Assembly: GCA_947359465.1 (NCBI GenBank)
Contig: OX375875.1
Coordinates: 12,155,538-12,219,537 of the forward strand
DNA length: 64,000 nucleotides
Direction: 5' to 3'
From: Metellina segmentata
Taxonomy: Eukaryota > Arthropoda > Arachnida > Araneae > Tetragnathidae
The position numbers and the translations under genes are program-made. Numbering within the stretch: the stretch's first letter is position 1; each line of letters starts with the position of its first letter. Below are positions 34,801 to 46,273 of the stretch, piece after piece. Under the pieces are notes generated by a model. That model did no database searches. It saw nothing but the letters and a program-made list of their open reading frames with translations, and was not told the origin of the DNA.

Positions 34801-37800
34801 GTTCAATATATCCTTCTAAAGGGGTATATTTGACAAAATGAGAAAGTGAACAGTTTCTAATATATTTGGTCAAATCCTATCTTATCCAGCAAAGATAGAA
34901 TTAGATTTCGCATGAATAAAGTAAATTATTTCATCGTTAATGTTCAATATATCCTTCTAAAGGGGTATATTTGACAAAATGAGAAATTGAACAGTTTCTA
35001 ATCTATTTGGTCAAATCCTATCTTATCCAGCAAAGATAGAATTAGATTTCGCATGAATAAAGTAAATTATTTCATCGTTAATGTTCAATATATCCTTCTA
35101 AAGGGGTATATTTGACAAAATGAGAAAGTGAACAGTTTCTAATCTATTTGGTCAAATCCTATCTTATCCAGCAAAGATAGAATTAGATTTCGCATGAATA
35201 AAGTAAATTATTTCATCGTTAATGTTCAATATATCCTTCTAAAGGGGTATATTTGACAAAATGAGAAAGTGAACAGTTTCTAATCTACTTGGTCAAATCC
35301 TATCTTATCCAGCAAAGATAGAATTAGATTTCGCATGAATAAAGTAAATTATTTCATCGTTAATGTTCAATATATCCTTCTAAAGGGGTATATTTGACAA
35401 AATGAGAAAGTGAACAGTTTCTAATCTATTTGGTCAAATCCTATCTTATCCAGCAAAGATAGAATTAGATTTCGCATGAATAAAGTAAATTATTTCATCG
35501 TTAATGTTCAATATATCCTTCTAAAGGGGTATATTTGACAAAATGAGAAAGTGAACAGTTTCTAATATATTTGGTCAAATCCTATCTTATCCAGCAAAGA
35601 TAGAATTAGATTTCGCATGAATAAAGTAAATTATTTCATCGTTAATGTTCAATATATGCTTCTAAAGGGGTACATTTGACAAAATGAGAAATTGAACAGT
35701 TTCTAATCTATTTGGTCAAATCCTATCTTATCCAGCAAAGATAGAATTAGATTTCGCATGAATAAAGTAAATTATTTCATCGTTAATGTTCAATATATCC
35801 TTCTAAAGGGGTATATTTGACAAAATGAGAAAGTGAACAGTTTCTAATCTATTTGGTCAAATCCTATCTTATCCAGCAAAGATAGAATTAGATTTCGCAT
35901 GAATAAAGTAAATTATTTCATCGTTAATGTTCAATATATCCTTCTAAAGGGGTATATTTGACAAAATGAGAAAGTGAACAGTTTCTAATATATTTGGTCA
36001 AATCCTATCTTATCCAGCAAAGATAGAATTAGATTTCGCATGAATAAAGTAAATTATTTCATCGTTAATGTTCAATATATCCTTCTAAAGGGGTATATTT
36101 GACAAAATGAGAAAGTGAACAGTTTCTAATCTATTTGGTCAAATCCTATCTTATCCAGCAAAGATAGAATTCGATTTCGCATGAATAAAGTAAATTATTT
36201 CATCGTTAATGTTCAATATATCCTTCTAAAGGGGTATATTTGACAAAATGAGAAAGTGAACAGTTTCTAATCTATTTGGTCAAATCCTATCTTATCCAGC
36301 AAAGATAGAATTAGATTTCGCATGAATAAAGTAAATTATTTCATCGTTAATGTTCAATATATCCTTCTAAAGGGGTATATTTGACAAAATGAGAAAGTGA
36401 ATAGTTTTTAATCTATTTGGTCAAATCCTATCTTATCCAGCAAAGATAGAATTAGATTTCGCATGAATAAAGTAAATTATTTCATCGTTAATGTTCAATA
36501 TATCCTTCTAAAGGGGTATATTTGACAAAATGAGAAAGTGAACAGTTTCTAATCTATTTGGTCAAATCCTATCTTTTCCAGCAAAGATAGAATTAGATTT
36601 CGCATGAATAAAGTAAATTATTTCATCGTTAATGTTCAATATATCCTTCTAAAGGGGTATATTTGACAAAATGAGAAAGTGAACAGTTTCTAATCTATTT
36701 GGTCAAATCCTATCTTTTCCAGCAAAGATAGAATTAGATTTCGCATGAATAAAGTAAATTATTTCATTGTTAATGTTCAATATATCCTTCTAAAGGGGTA
36801 TATTTGACAAAATGAGAAAGTGAACAGTTTCTAATCTATTTGGTCAAATCCTATCTTATCCAGCAAAGATAGAATTCGATTTCGCATGAATAAAGTAAAT
36901 TATTTCATCGTTAATGTTCAATATATCCTTCTAAAGGGGTATATTTGACAAAATGAGAAAGTGAACAGTTTCTAATCTATTTGGTCAAATCCTATCTTAT
37001 CCAGCAAAGATAGAATTAGATTTCGCATGAATAAAGTAAATTATTTCATCGTTAATGTTCAATATATCCTTCTAAAGGGGTATATTTGACAAAATGAGAA
37101 AGTGAACAGTTTTTAATCTATTTGGTCAAATCCTATCTTATCCAGCAAAGATAGAATTAGATTTCGCATGAATAAAGTAAATTATTTCATCGTTAATGCT
37201 CAATATATCCTTCTAAAGGGGTATATTTGACAAAATGAGAAAGTGAACAGTTTCTAATCTATTTGGTCAAATCCTATCTTATCCAGCAAAGATAGAATTA
37301 GATTTCGCATGAATAAAGTAAATTATTTCATCGTTAATGTTCAATATATCCTTCTAAAGGGGTATATTTGACAAAATGAGAAAGCGAACAGTTTTTAATC
37401 TATTTGGTCAAATCCTATCTTATCCAGCAAAGATAGAATTAGATTTCGCATGAATAAAGTAAATTATTTCATCGTTAATGCTCAATATATCCTTCTAAAG
37501 GGGTATATTTGACAAAATGAGAAAGTGAACAGTTTTTAATCTATTTGGTCAAATCCTATCTTATCCAGCAAAGATAGAATTAGATTTCGCATGAATAAAG
37601 TAAATTATTTCATCGTTAATGTTCAATATATCCTTCTAAAGGGGTATATTTGACAAAATGAGAAAGTGAACAGTTTTTAATCTATTTGGTCAAATCCTAT
37701 CTTATCCAGCAAAGATAGAATTAGATTTCGCATGAATAAAGTAAATTATTTCATCGTTAATGCTCAATATATCCTTCTAAAGGGGTATATTTGACAAAAT

Positions 37801-38830
37801 GAGAAAGTGAACAGTTTCTAATCTATTTGGTCAAATCCTATCTTATCCAGCAAAGATAGAATTAGATTTCGCATGAATAAAGTAAATTATTTCATCGTTA
37901 ATGTTCAATATATCCTTCTAAAGGGGTATATTTGACAAAATGAGAAAGTGAACAGTTTTTAATCTATTTGGTCAAATCCTATCTTATCCAGCAAAGATAG
38001 AATTAGATTTCGCATGAATAAAGTAAATTATTTCATCGTTAATGTTCAATATATCCTTCTAAAGGGGTATATTTGACAAAATGAGAAAGTGAACAGTTTT
38101 TAATCTATTTGGTCAAATCCTATCTTATCCAGCAAAGATAGAATTAGATTTCGCATGAATAAAGTAAATTATTTCATCGTTAATGTTCAATATATCCTTC
38201 TAAAGGGGTATATTTGACAAAATGAGAAAGTGAACAGTTTCTAATCTATTTGGTCAAATCCTATCTTATCCAGCAAAGATAGAATTAGATTTCGCATGAA
38301 TAAAGTAAATTATTTCATCGTTAATGTTCAATATATCCTTCTAAAGGGGTATATTTGACAACATGAGAAAGTTAACAGTTTCTAATCTATTTGGTCAAAT
38401 CCTATCTTATCCAGCAAAGATAGAATTAGATTTCGCATGAATAAAGTAAATTATTTCATCGTTAATGTTCAATATATCCTTCTAAAGGGGTATATTTGAC
38501 AAAATGAGAAAGTGAACAGTTTCTAATCTATTTGGTCAAATCCTATCTTATCCAGCAAAGATAGAATTAGATTTCGCATGAATAAAGTAAATTATTTCAT
38601 CGTTAATGTCCAATATATTCTTCTAAAGAGGTATTTTTGACAAAATTTAGAAAAAAACAGCGTCGAGTCAAATCCTATCCAACCTAGTCAAAGATAAGAT
38701 TAGGTATCGTGAGAATATTTAAGTTCCTTTTTTTAATCAGCGTTCAAGTTCAAGGCATCCTTGTCAAAGTGCATATTGACAAAACGAGAAAAATAAGTCT
38801 CCAGTCCTGTAGCCTTTTCTTCACAGCTAA
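31840..38830. repeat. 141-bp satellite array, 47 regular monomers
   Basis: The landmark GTTCAATATA occurs at 31981 and every 141 bp thereafter to 38467; the diverged equivalent GTCCAATATA is at 38608. 6627 bp is exactly 47 x 141, so there is no net length change across the array. One diverged monomer precedes it (31840-31980). About one and a half strongly diverged monomers follow (38608-38830). Interior monomers differ only by scattered substitutions. Each has stops in all frames that matter, and the period is a multiple of three without a surviving ORF. Each unit contains an inverted repeat CTATCTT-8 bp-AAGATAG (e.g. 32057-32078). The length is near a nucleosome core. Confidence 0.97.
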
Positions 38831-39119
38831 TTTCATGGAAGCATAGATTTGCATGGATTAATCCTGCGTTATAGGCATTGCGTTCTTTATAATCTTAACG
38901 GCTAATGGCTATTCTAAGACATTTTATTCGCATTGAAGTAGTACATTCATCCATTCACTCCACTTCGGATATAAGGGAAACCCGCATCACTGTATGCTGA
39001 GATCTTAGTGAAGACGTAAACACTAAAAATCCCAATGGTTGTCTTTTATTGAGTCCTTATTTGGCTGTTAGAGATAGGGTATTGAATGAGAAGCTTAGTT
39101 CTGGTGTACGATAAAACAA
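38831..39119. other. Unassigned spacer
   Basis: Nothing recognised beyond the decaying satellite edge. Confidence 0.35.
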
Positions 39120-39400
39120 ATGCCATTGAATGAGACTTAACCCTCTTGATGGCTTATATTATCGTCAAAACCTACTCTGTAATGACCAGACCCTGTTGCA
39201 ACGACCAATTTCAAACCGTCACCGGTTCTGTGTAGGGGACAATTTTTGTTTCCTACTTGCAGTAATAGGTATACTAGTCTCCGAAGTACCTCATTTGCAA
39301 AACTGTTCAAATCGTGATAGAACAGATACCTTATAATTAGCAAAACCGATCATATCTTAATGGGCGAGATATCTTGTCAAAACCACTTGTTTATCTAATA
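39120..39400 (+). repeat. Palindrome-rich repeat family P
   Basis: The best match is the right end: ATTAGCAAAACCGATCATATC, TTAATGGGCGAGATATCTTG and TCAAAACCACTTG. The left part, from AACCCTCTTGATGGC, is much diverged. Confidence 0.5.
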
Positions 39401-40939
39401 CCAACATATCTTCCAACTTGCAAAAAATTATATATTTTATAATCTTCAGTTCAATTACAAGTCCAGACATAAAATAATTATGCATTTCTTCCTACTATCA
39501 TATTTATTTGTATGAGGACATATTCAATTGGGAAAGAACGGATTGTGCGAGTCTCTAAAAAGTATGCGAGTCAAACAAAAGTATTTTATATGAACTAATG
39601 AATAAATATGTGGGCGAAATAATTTTTATGTCAATGAATATCATGTTTATTAAGGACCCAAAAAAGCTAACGAGCAATTATTTTTTTACTTATTCAATTA
39701 TTGTCGCTACTTTTAGTCGATGATTACAGGCGATATTTTCTTATGCTTGGTACTCTGAAATAGAATTTGTTACATTTGGACTTCAAACGAATTGCTAAAG
39801 TCTACTTACACAACTCAACTTTTCTGAACTAATTATTAATTAATTAATTAATTAATACTTCGTTAATTGCATTGCAAACAAATAAATATGTTTCTTGTAA
39901 CATGCCCCAAGTCTATTTCCTCCAAATTCCTCTCTAATTACATTATTCATTTAATTATATAAAGAGTGGCTTCTAATTTGTGTATTCAATGATATATTTT
40001 TTGCTCAATGATATTTTAAAAGAGTACAACAGAGAAATAATACAAGTAAAAAAAATGAGCAAATTAATAATGACCGCGTTATTGTCTCCCATAAATACTG
40101 ATATATAAATCAAATTGAGGAAAATAATCAATCATACGGAAAACGTTTTATTTATGTCCAAAATAAAAGACACTAAGTTCGTACTTCCTAGCCATAGTTT
40201 ACTCATAGCATACATTCCTACTTTTTGTGTTTCTTCGCTGATCGTTATACTTTATTTTATGTCTCCCAAATTCTTCCTGTCAAACTTGCATACTTACCAC
40301 TGATCTCGTGCTGAATATTTTGACATTTCATAATGGTACAACTAGAACGAAACTCCATAAAAGTGGACTTACAAAAAAGAAAGGTACTTTCTCTTTAAAT
40401 TTCGCTTATGACGGGTGTTAGAGGATATGAAAATAAATGGAAGGTTCGAAGTAATATATCAAAGTAATGATCCAGAATTTTTATGTCCCGGTATATACGA
40501 TTAGATAGACAGTCGACTAGTGAACAAAAGTAATGCAGTATAGTTTGTCCATCTGCAGTCACCATCACAGCAAAAGGTGTGTTAATACATAGAGAAACCA
40601 CAAGTTTGCGGTTGTAATTCTTGTTAAGTCGTGTTTTAATTGATGCCGCGTCAAATATATTCCAGGACTGTTCAAATGACACTGATTGGAAGACATAGAA
40701 CTTTAAATACAATTACATCAGTCTTTTGTTATTGTATCTTTTACTACATCATCTAATTACTAGCAGAATAGCCCCGCGTTCCTGGGGTTGAATGAATTAA
40801 ATGTTGAGCAAATATTCATAAATATTTTTACTATGGAAAAACTCAGTTCAAACATAAATATTTGAATTTACTTTAAACTGTTTGTATGGACATATCAATC
40901 AATTCATTTCTGTGCTTGATGGAACTTAGGTAATGGTAA
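39401..40939. other. AT-rich stretch with (TTAA)n
   Basis: A run of TTAA units at about 39834-39858. The open frames here (e.g. 40395-40712 minus, 105 aa) have no recognisable family. No other feature is seen. Confidence 0.4.
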
Positions 40940-41275
40940 CGGTAATTTTAGTTAACGTCGTACTAGAGCAACACAACGGGCTATTGACGACGGTCCGGAA
41001 TCAGTCCCTTAAGGAAAAGATTCGACGACAACACCTCGTAATTTTGAACCACGGTCAGATGACGAAGCAACACCTGAGCTGGCATCCCACTCTCCAAATT
41101 TCCACGCCAACCCAACGTGAGGACTTTCGGCCACGACAGATTTAAGGTGCACCAGCCGCCTCTACACCATACGTTTACAAACATCCATGCCCGGGCCCGG
41201 ATTCGAACAAGGAACCTTCCGATCTAGAGGCTAACACCTTAACCACTATACCGGTTGGTCGGCGATGGAACTTAG
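40940..41275 (-). repeat. SINE family A, near full length, minus strand
   Basis: The complement shows the head at 41206-41275 (A-box region CCGGTATAGTGGTTAAGG, B box TTGTTCGAATCCGGG), then the family body and the end near AACGTCGTACTAGAGCAAC. The acceptor-stem halves do not pair, so this is a SINE head rather than a tRNA gene. Its head differs from the 13616 copy, hinting at subfamilies. Confidence 0.85.
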
Positions 41276-42329
41276 GACAAATAACGGATTTATTAAGAAG
41301 TAACAACAAAGATTGAAGCTGCGAGGTTGGTGCTTGGCAGGCAGTCGTCTCCCAAATCAATGATAAACAACAAAAGAGGGTGCAGCTATGTACACCTTTG
41401 AGCATAAACGTCCAGGCATGGTGACATCCCCCCCCCGAGTGGTCGGGGTTTCCTCGCGCCATCCGGTAAGAATATAACACTGTTTAAATATAATATTTTC
41501 GAAAAATTGTTTTTCGAGCAATAGTAGCAAAATAACTTTATTGGAAATTGTTTACAATCAGTACTGATAAAACGATGGAAGTTGCGTATCGCAATCTTTC
41601 TAAACTCAATGCTATTCTACTCCTCAGGCTATTTCGGATTATTTTTAACCCCCTCTGCACACCTAAGATAAATAGAACGGGTGTTGGTATACCGTTCACG
41701 ATACCCGGTATTTTATAAAGTACTAAGGGGCCTACGCCTACTGCTAGCCAAGTTTTTTCCAAGTGAGATTTTCACACATAGAAAAATAATCAATAAATCT
41801 ATTCCCAAAGGTAATCTCGGTGACCGTTCATAATTTGTACACCAGCTGGTGGCGTAGGCAGAGGGAGTGGTTTATGGCCCAAGCAACTCCAAAAACAATG
41901 TTGGTTTCTGCTCTTAAAATACGCCAACAAATAGAATATGGATACAAGCAATACATTTTTATTTTCTTCCAATAACATAAGAGTTATTTTATTGGTTCGT
42001 ACCATAAATGTCTCCGTGGCAGATGTTGGCTTCAAGCTTATATTGACGTCTCTTTCTGTGTGTTTGCCGAGCGCCAGGAACATTGCCAACAGGATTGATA
42101 TCAGTTAGAGTTTGGTATTTGATCTCTCGATGCGATTGTTTAGTTAGCACTTATTTTTAGAGACCTTTTTAAGGATAACATTTGAAGAGTAAGTAATTCA
42201 GAATCAGTTATGAATGTTTGTCAAATAAATATATCCCAATGTTTCGTGTTTATGTGAAAACCACGACGTTATTCTTCAAGTAACTATCATTTTATGAATA
42301 TTCATAGCATGGGTTGGGTTAGATCATTG
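41276..42329. other. Unassigned region
   Basis: Several open frames of 70-100 codons on the minus strand (e.g. 41799-42089 with QHCFWSCLGHKPLPLPTPP), none recognised. No splice or repeat structure was identified. Confidence 0.3.
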
Positions 42330-42445
42330 ATTTTACGTTGCACAGGAGCAACACAATGGGCTATTAGTGATGATCCTGGATCAATAACGAAGGGAAATAT
42401 CCGAGGACAGCACCTCGAAATTTTGAACCACCCTCAGATAATTAA
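42330..42445 (-). repeat. SINE family A fragment, minus strand
   Basis: GGAGCAACACAATGGGCTATT, GATCCTGGATCAATAACG and CCGAGGACAGCACCTCGAAA, then TTTTGAACCACCCTCAGAT. This is the 3' half only. Confidence 0.7.
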
Positions 42446-42619
42446 GTCAGCACCCGAACTTTCGCTCTATTTACCAAATAACCGAGCAGTTTAATGACGA
42501 ATGTTAATTCCGAAGAAATGGACACTAAACGGCATTATGAGCATTGTTTTTTTTCTGATTTGACTTAACCTCTTCTCACATATTTGCTTTTGGTATTCTA
42601 ATAGTAGAACAAAACCTCA
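42446..42619. other. Spacer
   Basis: Nothing recognised. Confidence 0.3.
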
Positions 42620-42690
42620 ACATCTGACCGTGATTCAAAATTACGTGGTGACGTACACGGATCTTTGCCTTAGGGTTTTATAACGGACCC
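42620..42690 (+). repeat. SINE family A fragment, plus strand
   Basis: CATCTGACCGTGATTCAAAAT, TACGTGGTGACGTACACGGATC and TTTGCCTTAGGG. Only the middle of the body. Confidence 0.6.
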
Positions 42691-42959
42691 TCCTAACTAA
42701 CAGCAGAAGGAAAATAAAAGGGAATTTTCAGCAACAATTTGGGAACAGAAAATATGATTCCAAATGTTTTTATGAACATGGTTAAGCGTTATGGAGCATA
42801 AAGTAAAATATACCCCTCGCAAAAAATTATGTTCCAATCTGAGACCCGCCTTCTTAAGGGAAAAATGTCAAATAGTTATGTACGCAATGTCATTTGTCCC
42901 TGCATTCAAGCTTTGAGAATCTGCCTTTTTGGTTACCGCCTCCGCACTGTACAGTAGCA

Positions 42960-43187
42960 TTAGAGAAATTGTATCCTTATCAGATACTATGCATACATTG
43001 TATTGTTGTAAGTAGATACTGTGTGTACAATATATTGGAATTAAATATTATTTAGGGATTGCGTTTATGTTAGGAAATATGTATACATTGCATTGTTATT
43101 TGATGCTGTGTTTACAATATATTGGAATTAAATATTATTTATGCATTGAGTTGATATTAGGAACTACGTATACATATAAACTATGTA
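42960..43187. repeat. Two ~90-bp tandem units plus 21-bp unit
   Basis: ACAATATATTGGAATTAAATATTATTTA occurs twice (near 43027 and 43113), each followed by a GCGTTTATGTTAGGAA-like stretch and GTATACAT. The right edge enters a TATAAACTATGTA motif that continues beyond the Tc1 insertion. Confidence 0.75.
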
Positions 43188-43752
43188 CACTACCCTACAA
43201 TAATGGGCCGGGCAGCAAGATGTGATGGTATGAGGGAAATAACACATGCTTTAATAGGGGATGATCCCCCATGTGCTGCAATTACACTAGATACCCTTCT
43301 GGACATACTTTCAACGAGGTTTTGATATACAGCTATGGGTGTGTTCCATTCCTGCTGCGAGAATGTCGCCATCTCAGATGTAGATTTCGGACGGGATTCC
43401 CTGGTCCGTAAGCGTCCTTCTAATTCGTCTCACATATATTCTATTGGGTTTAGATCGGAACTCTGGGCAAGCTAGGGAAGACGTTTTACATCCATATCTT
43501 GATACCATTGCTTGACAGAGGCTGCAGCATGACATGGAGCGTTATCTTCTTGGAGATAACTTTCTTTCATTCCATAAAATTACCAGCGCGAAGGAGATAC
43601 CCGACTGTCCAAAATGTTCATGTAGGCGTCGGCGTTCAATTGACCAGGAACAACATGCAAAGGTCCCAGGCCACACCAGAAAAAACACCCCCAAACAAGT
43701 AGTCGGATTTTATGCAAATCCGCTCGCGTCCGGTCCATATTGTAGGGTAGTG
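43188..43752 (-). mobile_element. Tc1-type transposon, N-terminal half deleted (565 bp)
   Basis: Inverted ends CACTACCCTACAATA on both sides, continuing as (A)TGG(A/G)CCGG(A/G)C, flanked by TA (43186-43187 and 43753-43754). Minus-strand translation in shifting frames: LLVWGCFFWCGLGPLHVVPG, LNADAYMNILDS, then QEDNAPCHAAASVKQW (second catalytic Asp), SSDLNPIEYM (Glu), a stop, DELEGRL, and finally NLVESMSRRVSSVIAAHGG. The DNA-binding half and first Asp are absent. It is a transposase pseudogene that could only move in trans. Confidence 0.9.
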
Positions 43753-43754
43753 TA

Positions 43755-43858
43755 TATGAATACGTATAAACTATGTGTACATACGTATAAACTGTGTATA
43801 CATAAGTATAAACTATGTATACATACGTATGAACTATGTATACATATAAACTAATGAC
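43755..43858. repeat. 21-bp minisatellite
   Basis: TACGTATAAACTATGTATACA-like units recur at 43761, 43782, 43803, 43824 and 43845. The related unit left of 43187 shows that the Tc1 element inserted into this array. The reading frame with repeated YKLC(I/V)HT is a by-product of the 21-bp period. Confidence 0.88.
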
Positions 43859-45102
43859 AAGAGTATGCAGAATTGTATTTTTATTAGTTCATGTGCATCT
43901 ATGTCTTAGTAACTATTTATTTATGTTTGGTTAATTTTATGTTTGCATAAAAGTACCACAAAATCAAGAAAAAGTATTTAAAAAAATTAACAATCCCCCT
44001 GAAAGTAATACACAAATAATTAGGGAAGCCCAAAAGATGTTCTTATCTTACAATGCAGTCATAAAATATTCAAAACATTAAATGTTAAATTTGTGAACCT
44101 GTTAACGAAAAAAATATCCTAATGCTGCTTTTATTTTGTTTTGTTTAAACACTTCGTTACTTTTTTTCCATTCTTGTAATCGTGTGAAAAATCCTTTTAC
44201 GTAATGAATTTTTATCCCATTAGAGTATTTAAAATCCCATTTTAGGATCATCCGGATACAGTAAGTTTAAAACAGAAAAATGATGGCTTTTATTTTTTAC
44301 GTTCAAAGGGATTATAATAATTAGGAAGCTGAGAAAAAAGAATCAAGTATCATTCGTGAGGATCGTATTTCTACTTTAAATATTTGTTTATTGCTTACTT
44401 TAGCTCATTGTGTTTCGAATTACAACAAAGGACTCCCGTACGCATATGCAAATTTGTAATTTTAAGATTGGTATTAATTTTAAATTGGAATAAACCAAAA
44501 AATAAAGTTTGTTTCCTGTTACATTAGCAAAAATATTAGTGTAGGTAGGTAGGAAAAAGGGTTTTTTTTTGCTAAATATTCCTTGCAAATGCGCAAAAGG
44601 AAATATGTATTATATGAGTATTAATGTTAAATTTAAAATTGATCAGAGGTGTGATCAGTGGTGTAAAATAAATTAGTATATTTATTTTTGCGGGTCAATA
44701 TCATGTTCGATAATATATTAATCGATTACGATCGATGTTACATCGTAATCAATTAATCGTTTTAACAAATATTTAAAACAATTATAAAAGGCTAAAAAAA
44801 CTTTAGAGTTGGAATTATGGTATTGTAATTTTAGGGTCGGTCGGGTTACAGTAAACGAACCATTCTTTGGCCTAAGTATTGATAATCAAAGATTATTTTC
44901 GTTCAAAGAATTTAAACCGCCTTAGTTTCTTTACATTATCGTACTAGATTTATTAGTAAAATATTATATTCGGTAGGCTATCAACTATTTTCTGCACAAT
45001 GAATGGTTACGTCGAAACTGTTTACAAAATGAAAGCCGTAGTGTCTTCTCCGATATGAAATTTTGATGGTGATATCATACGCGATTTAACTCGAGTGAGC
45101 GT
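43859..45102. other. AT-rich stretch with one hairpin
   Basis: No gene. A 15-bp inverted repeat (TTAATCGATTACGAT, 44718-44732, with 44742-44756; one mismatch) may be an old transposon end-to-end junction. Confidence 0.4.
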
Positions 45103-45354
45103 ATATGAGGCGTTGTGGATACGAAAGGCGAACTCAACATAGGGCAAAACATTTTGCCTCATATTTTGGTTTGTCAAACATTAGTGAATAATGATATTAA
45201 CTTTTCTATTGAGTTCTTCCTTTCTTGCCATATAAATGTAGGGCCCACTGTAGCTCTCATATGTACAAAGAGCGGTCTAGCTCCGCGTTTAAATACGTTT
45301 TTCTTATAACCAGCATTTGCTGACTCCACTCTTCGTATCCGCAACGTCTCATAT
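45103..45354. mobile_element. Fold-back / MITE candidate
   Basis: 34-bp inverted arms (45103-45136 and 45321-45354) match at 27 of 34 positions, beginning ATATGAG(G/A)CGTTG(T/C)GGATACGAA. The 252-bp element has no coding capacity beyond a chance frame. No target-site duplication was found. Confidence 0.6.
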
Positions 45355-46064
45355 GTTGGATAAGCAAGGCGAATATCACTTAGTTTACATTTCTAATTTT
45401 TTTTCTTTATGTTGTGGTAAAGGTTCTTTAAAACATCTGAATTTTAGTTTTCATCAAATAAATAACTTTGCCGATATTTGCAAAATAATACAATTAATAA
45501 TCACTTTAACAATCCAATAACTATAACCACCATGTTTCTAAAATTAATTACTGCTTTGTTTTTATTACTTATCTTCACTGGTAGAAAAACACCTCATTTG
45601 CTCTGCTTTAAAAATAAACAACTATTTAATAGTGTTCATTAAATATTTTTTAACCATATGAGAGTCACAAGACTCCGGTGTAGTGTAGTATTGCTTGAAC
45701 CTCTTACATCACTAGATAATGGCTAAATAACCACATCCATTGGTTGAAAACATTCTTACAAATGATTTTTATAGTCAAGAAAGTCCAAATTGGTTAAAGC
45801 CATGCTGGAAAAACATCAAGTTTTAATTTGTTATATGAGTGTGAAACTCTCAGTAGTGTATATATTGGAATATCTACTATTATAAAATGGAGTGTTTCTC
45901 TATAATCAGTGTCCTGAATAATCTATGGCACTTACAATAATGAAATGTGGCAGACACGTTGTCCTAATGTTTTGCAAGTTTTGTGTAGGTCTCGAATTTT
46001 AAAATTTCATCTAGAACATTTTTTTAATTTATTTATTAATTTTTTCTTCTTTTGTCCTTCTTTT
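45355..46064. other. AT-rich stretch
   Basis: Nothing recognised. Confidence 0.4.
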
Positions 46065-46273
46065 CGGAATGTGATGCCATACTGCCTCGAATGAAGAGGA
46101 GCGTATTTTGCGGTTTGTACTGTATAAAAACTGACGTGACAAGCTTTTTTCGTCTTAATGCCTTTGGAACCATGCTAAGTTTTCTAATTCTAGCGTGTTT
46201 TGATTTACTTTGTTGATAATAGCCACTTTGAGGCCATCACGGCGTTGCCTGTGGATTTCGTTTACGAAGCAAA
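46065..46273 (+). mobile_element. Short chimeric retroelement (5' module plus LINE 3' tail)
   Basis: Positions 46065-46206 match the complement of 63566-63695. Strongest is ATGCCTTTGGAACCATGC, then AAGTTTTC(T/C)(A/G)ATTCTAGCG and TGTTTTGAT. Positions 46215-46273 match the complement of the LINE's extreme 3' end at 61735-61800 (ATAATAGC(C/T)ACTT(T/C)GAGGCC, then TCACGGCGT). The LINE's coding region is entirely missing between them. No coding capacity. Confidence 0.7.

Noticed and set aside
31840..38830. CRISPR-like array of repeats
   Set aside because: The whole 141-bp unit is conserved with no unique spacers, and the DNA is eukaryotic; it is a satellite.
41206..41275. Possible tRNA gene (minus strand) with A and B boxes
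   Set aside because: The acceptor-stem halves do not pair and the sequence continues into SINE family A body, so it is a tRNA-derived SINE head.
43534..43854. 106-codon frame with repeated YKLCIHT
   Set aside because: It crosses from a Tc1 fragment into a 21-bp minisatellite; the peptide repeat is an artefact of the period.
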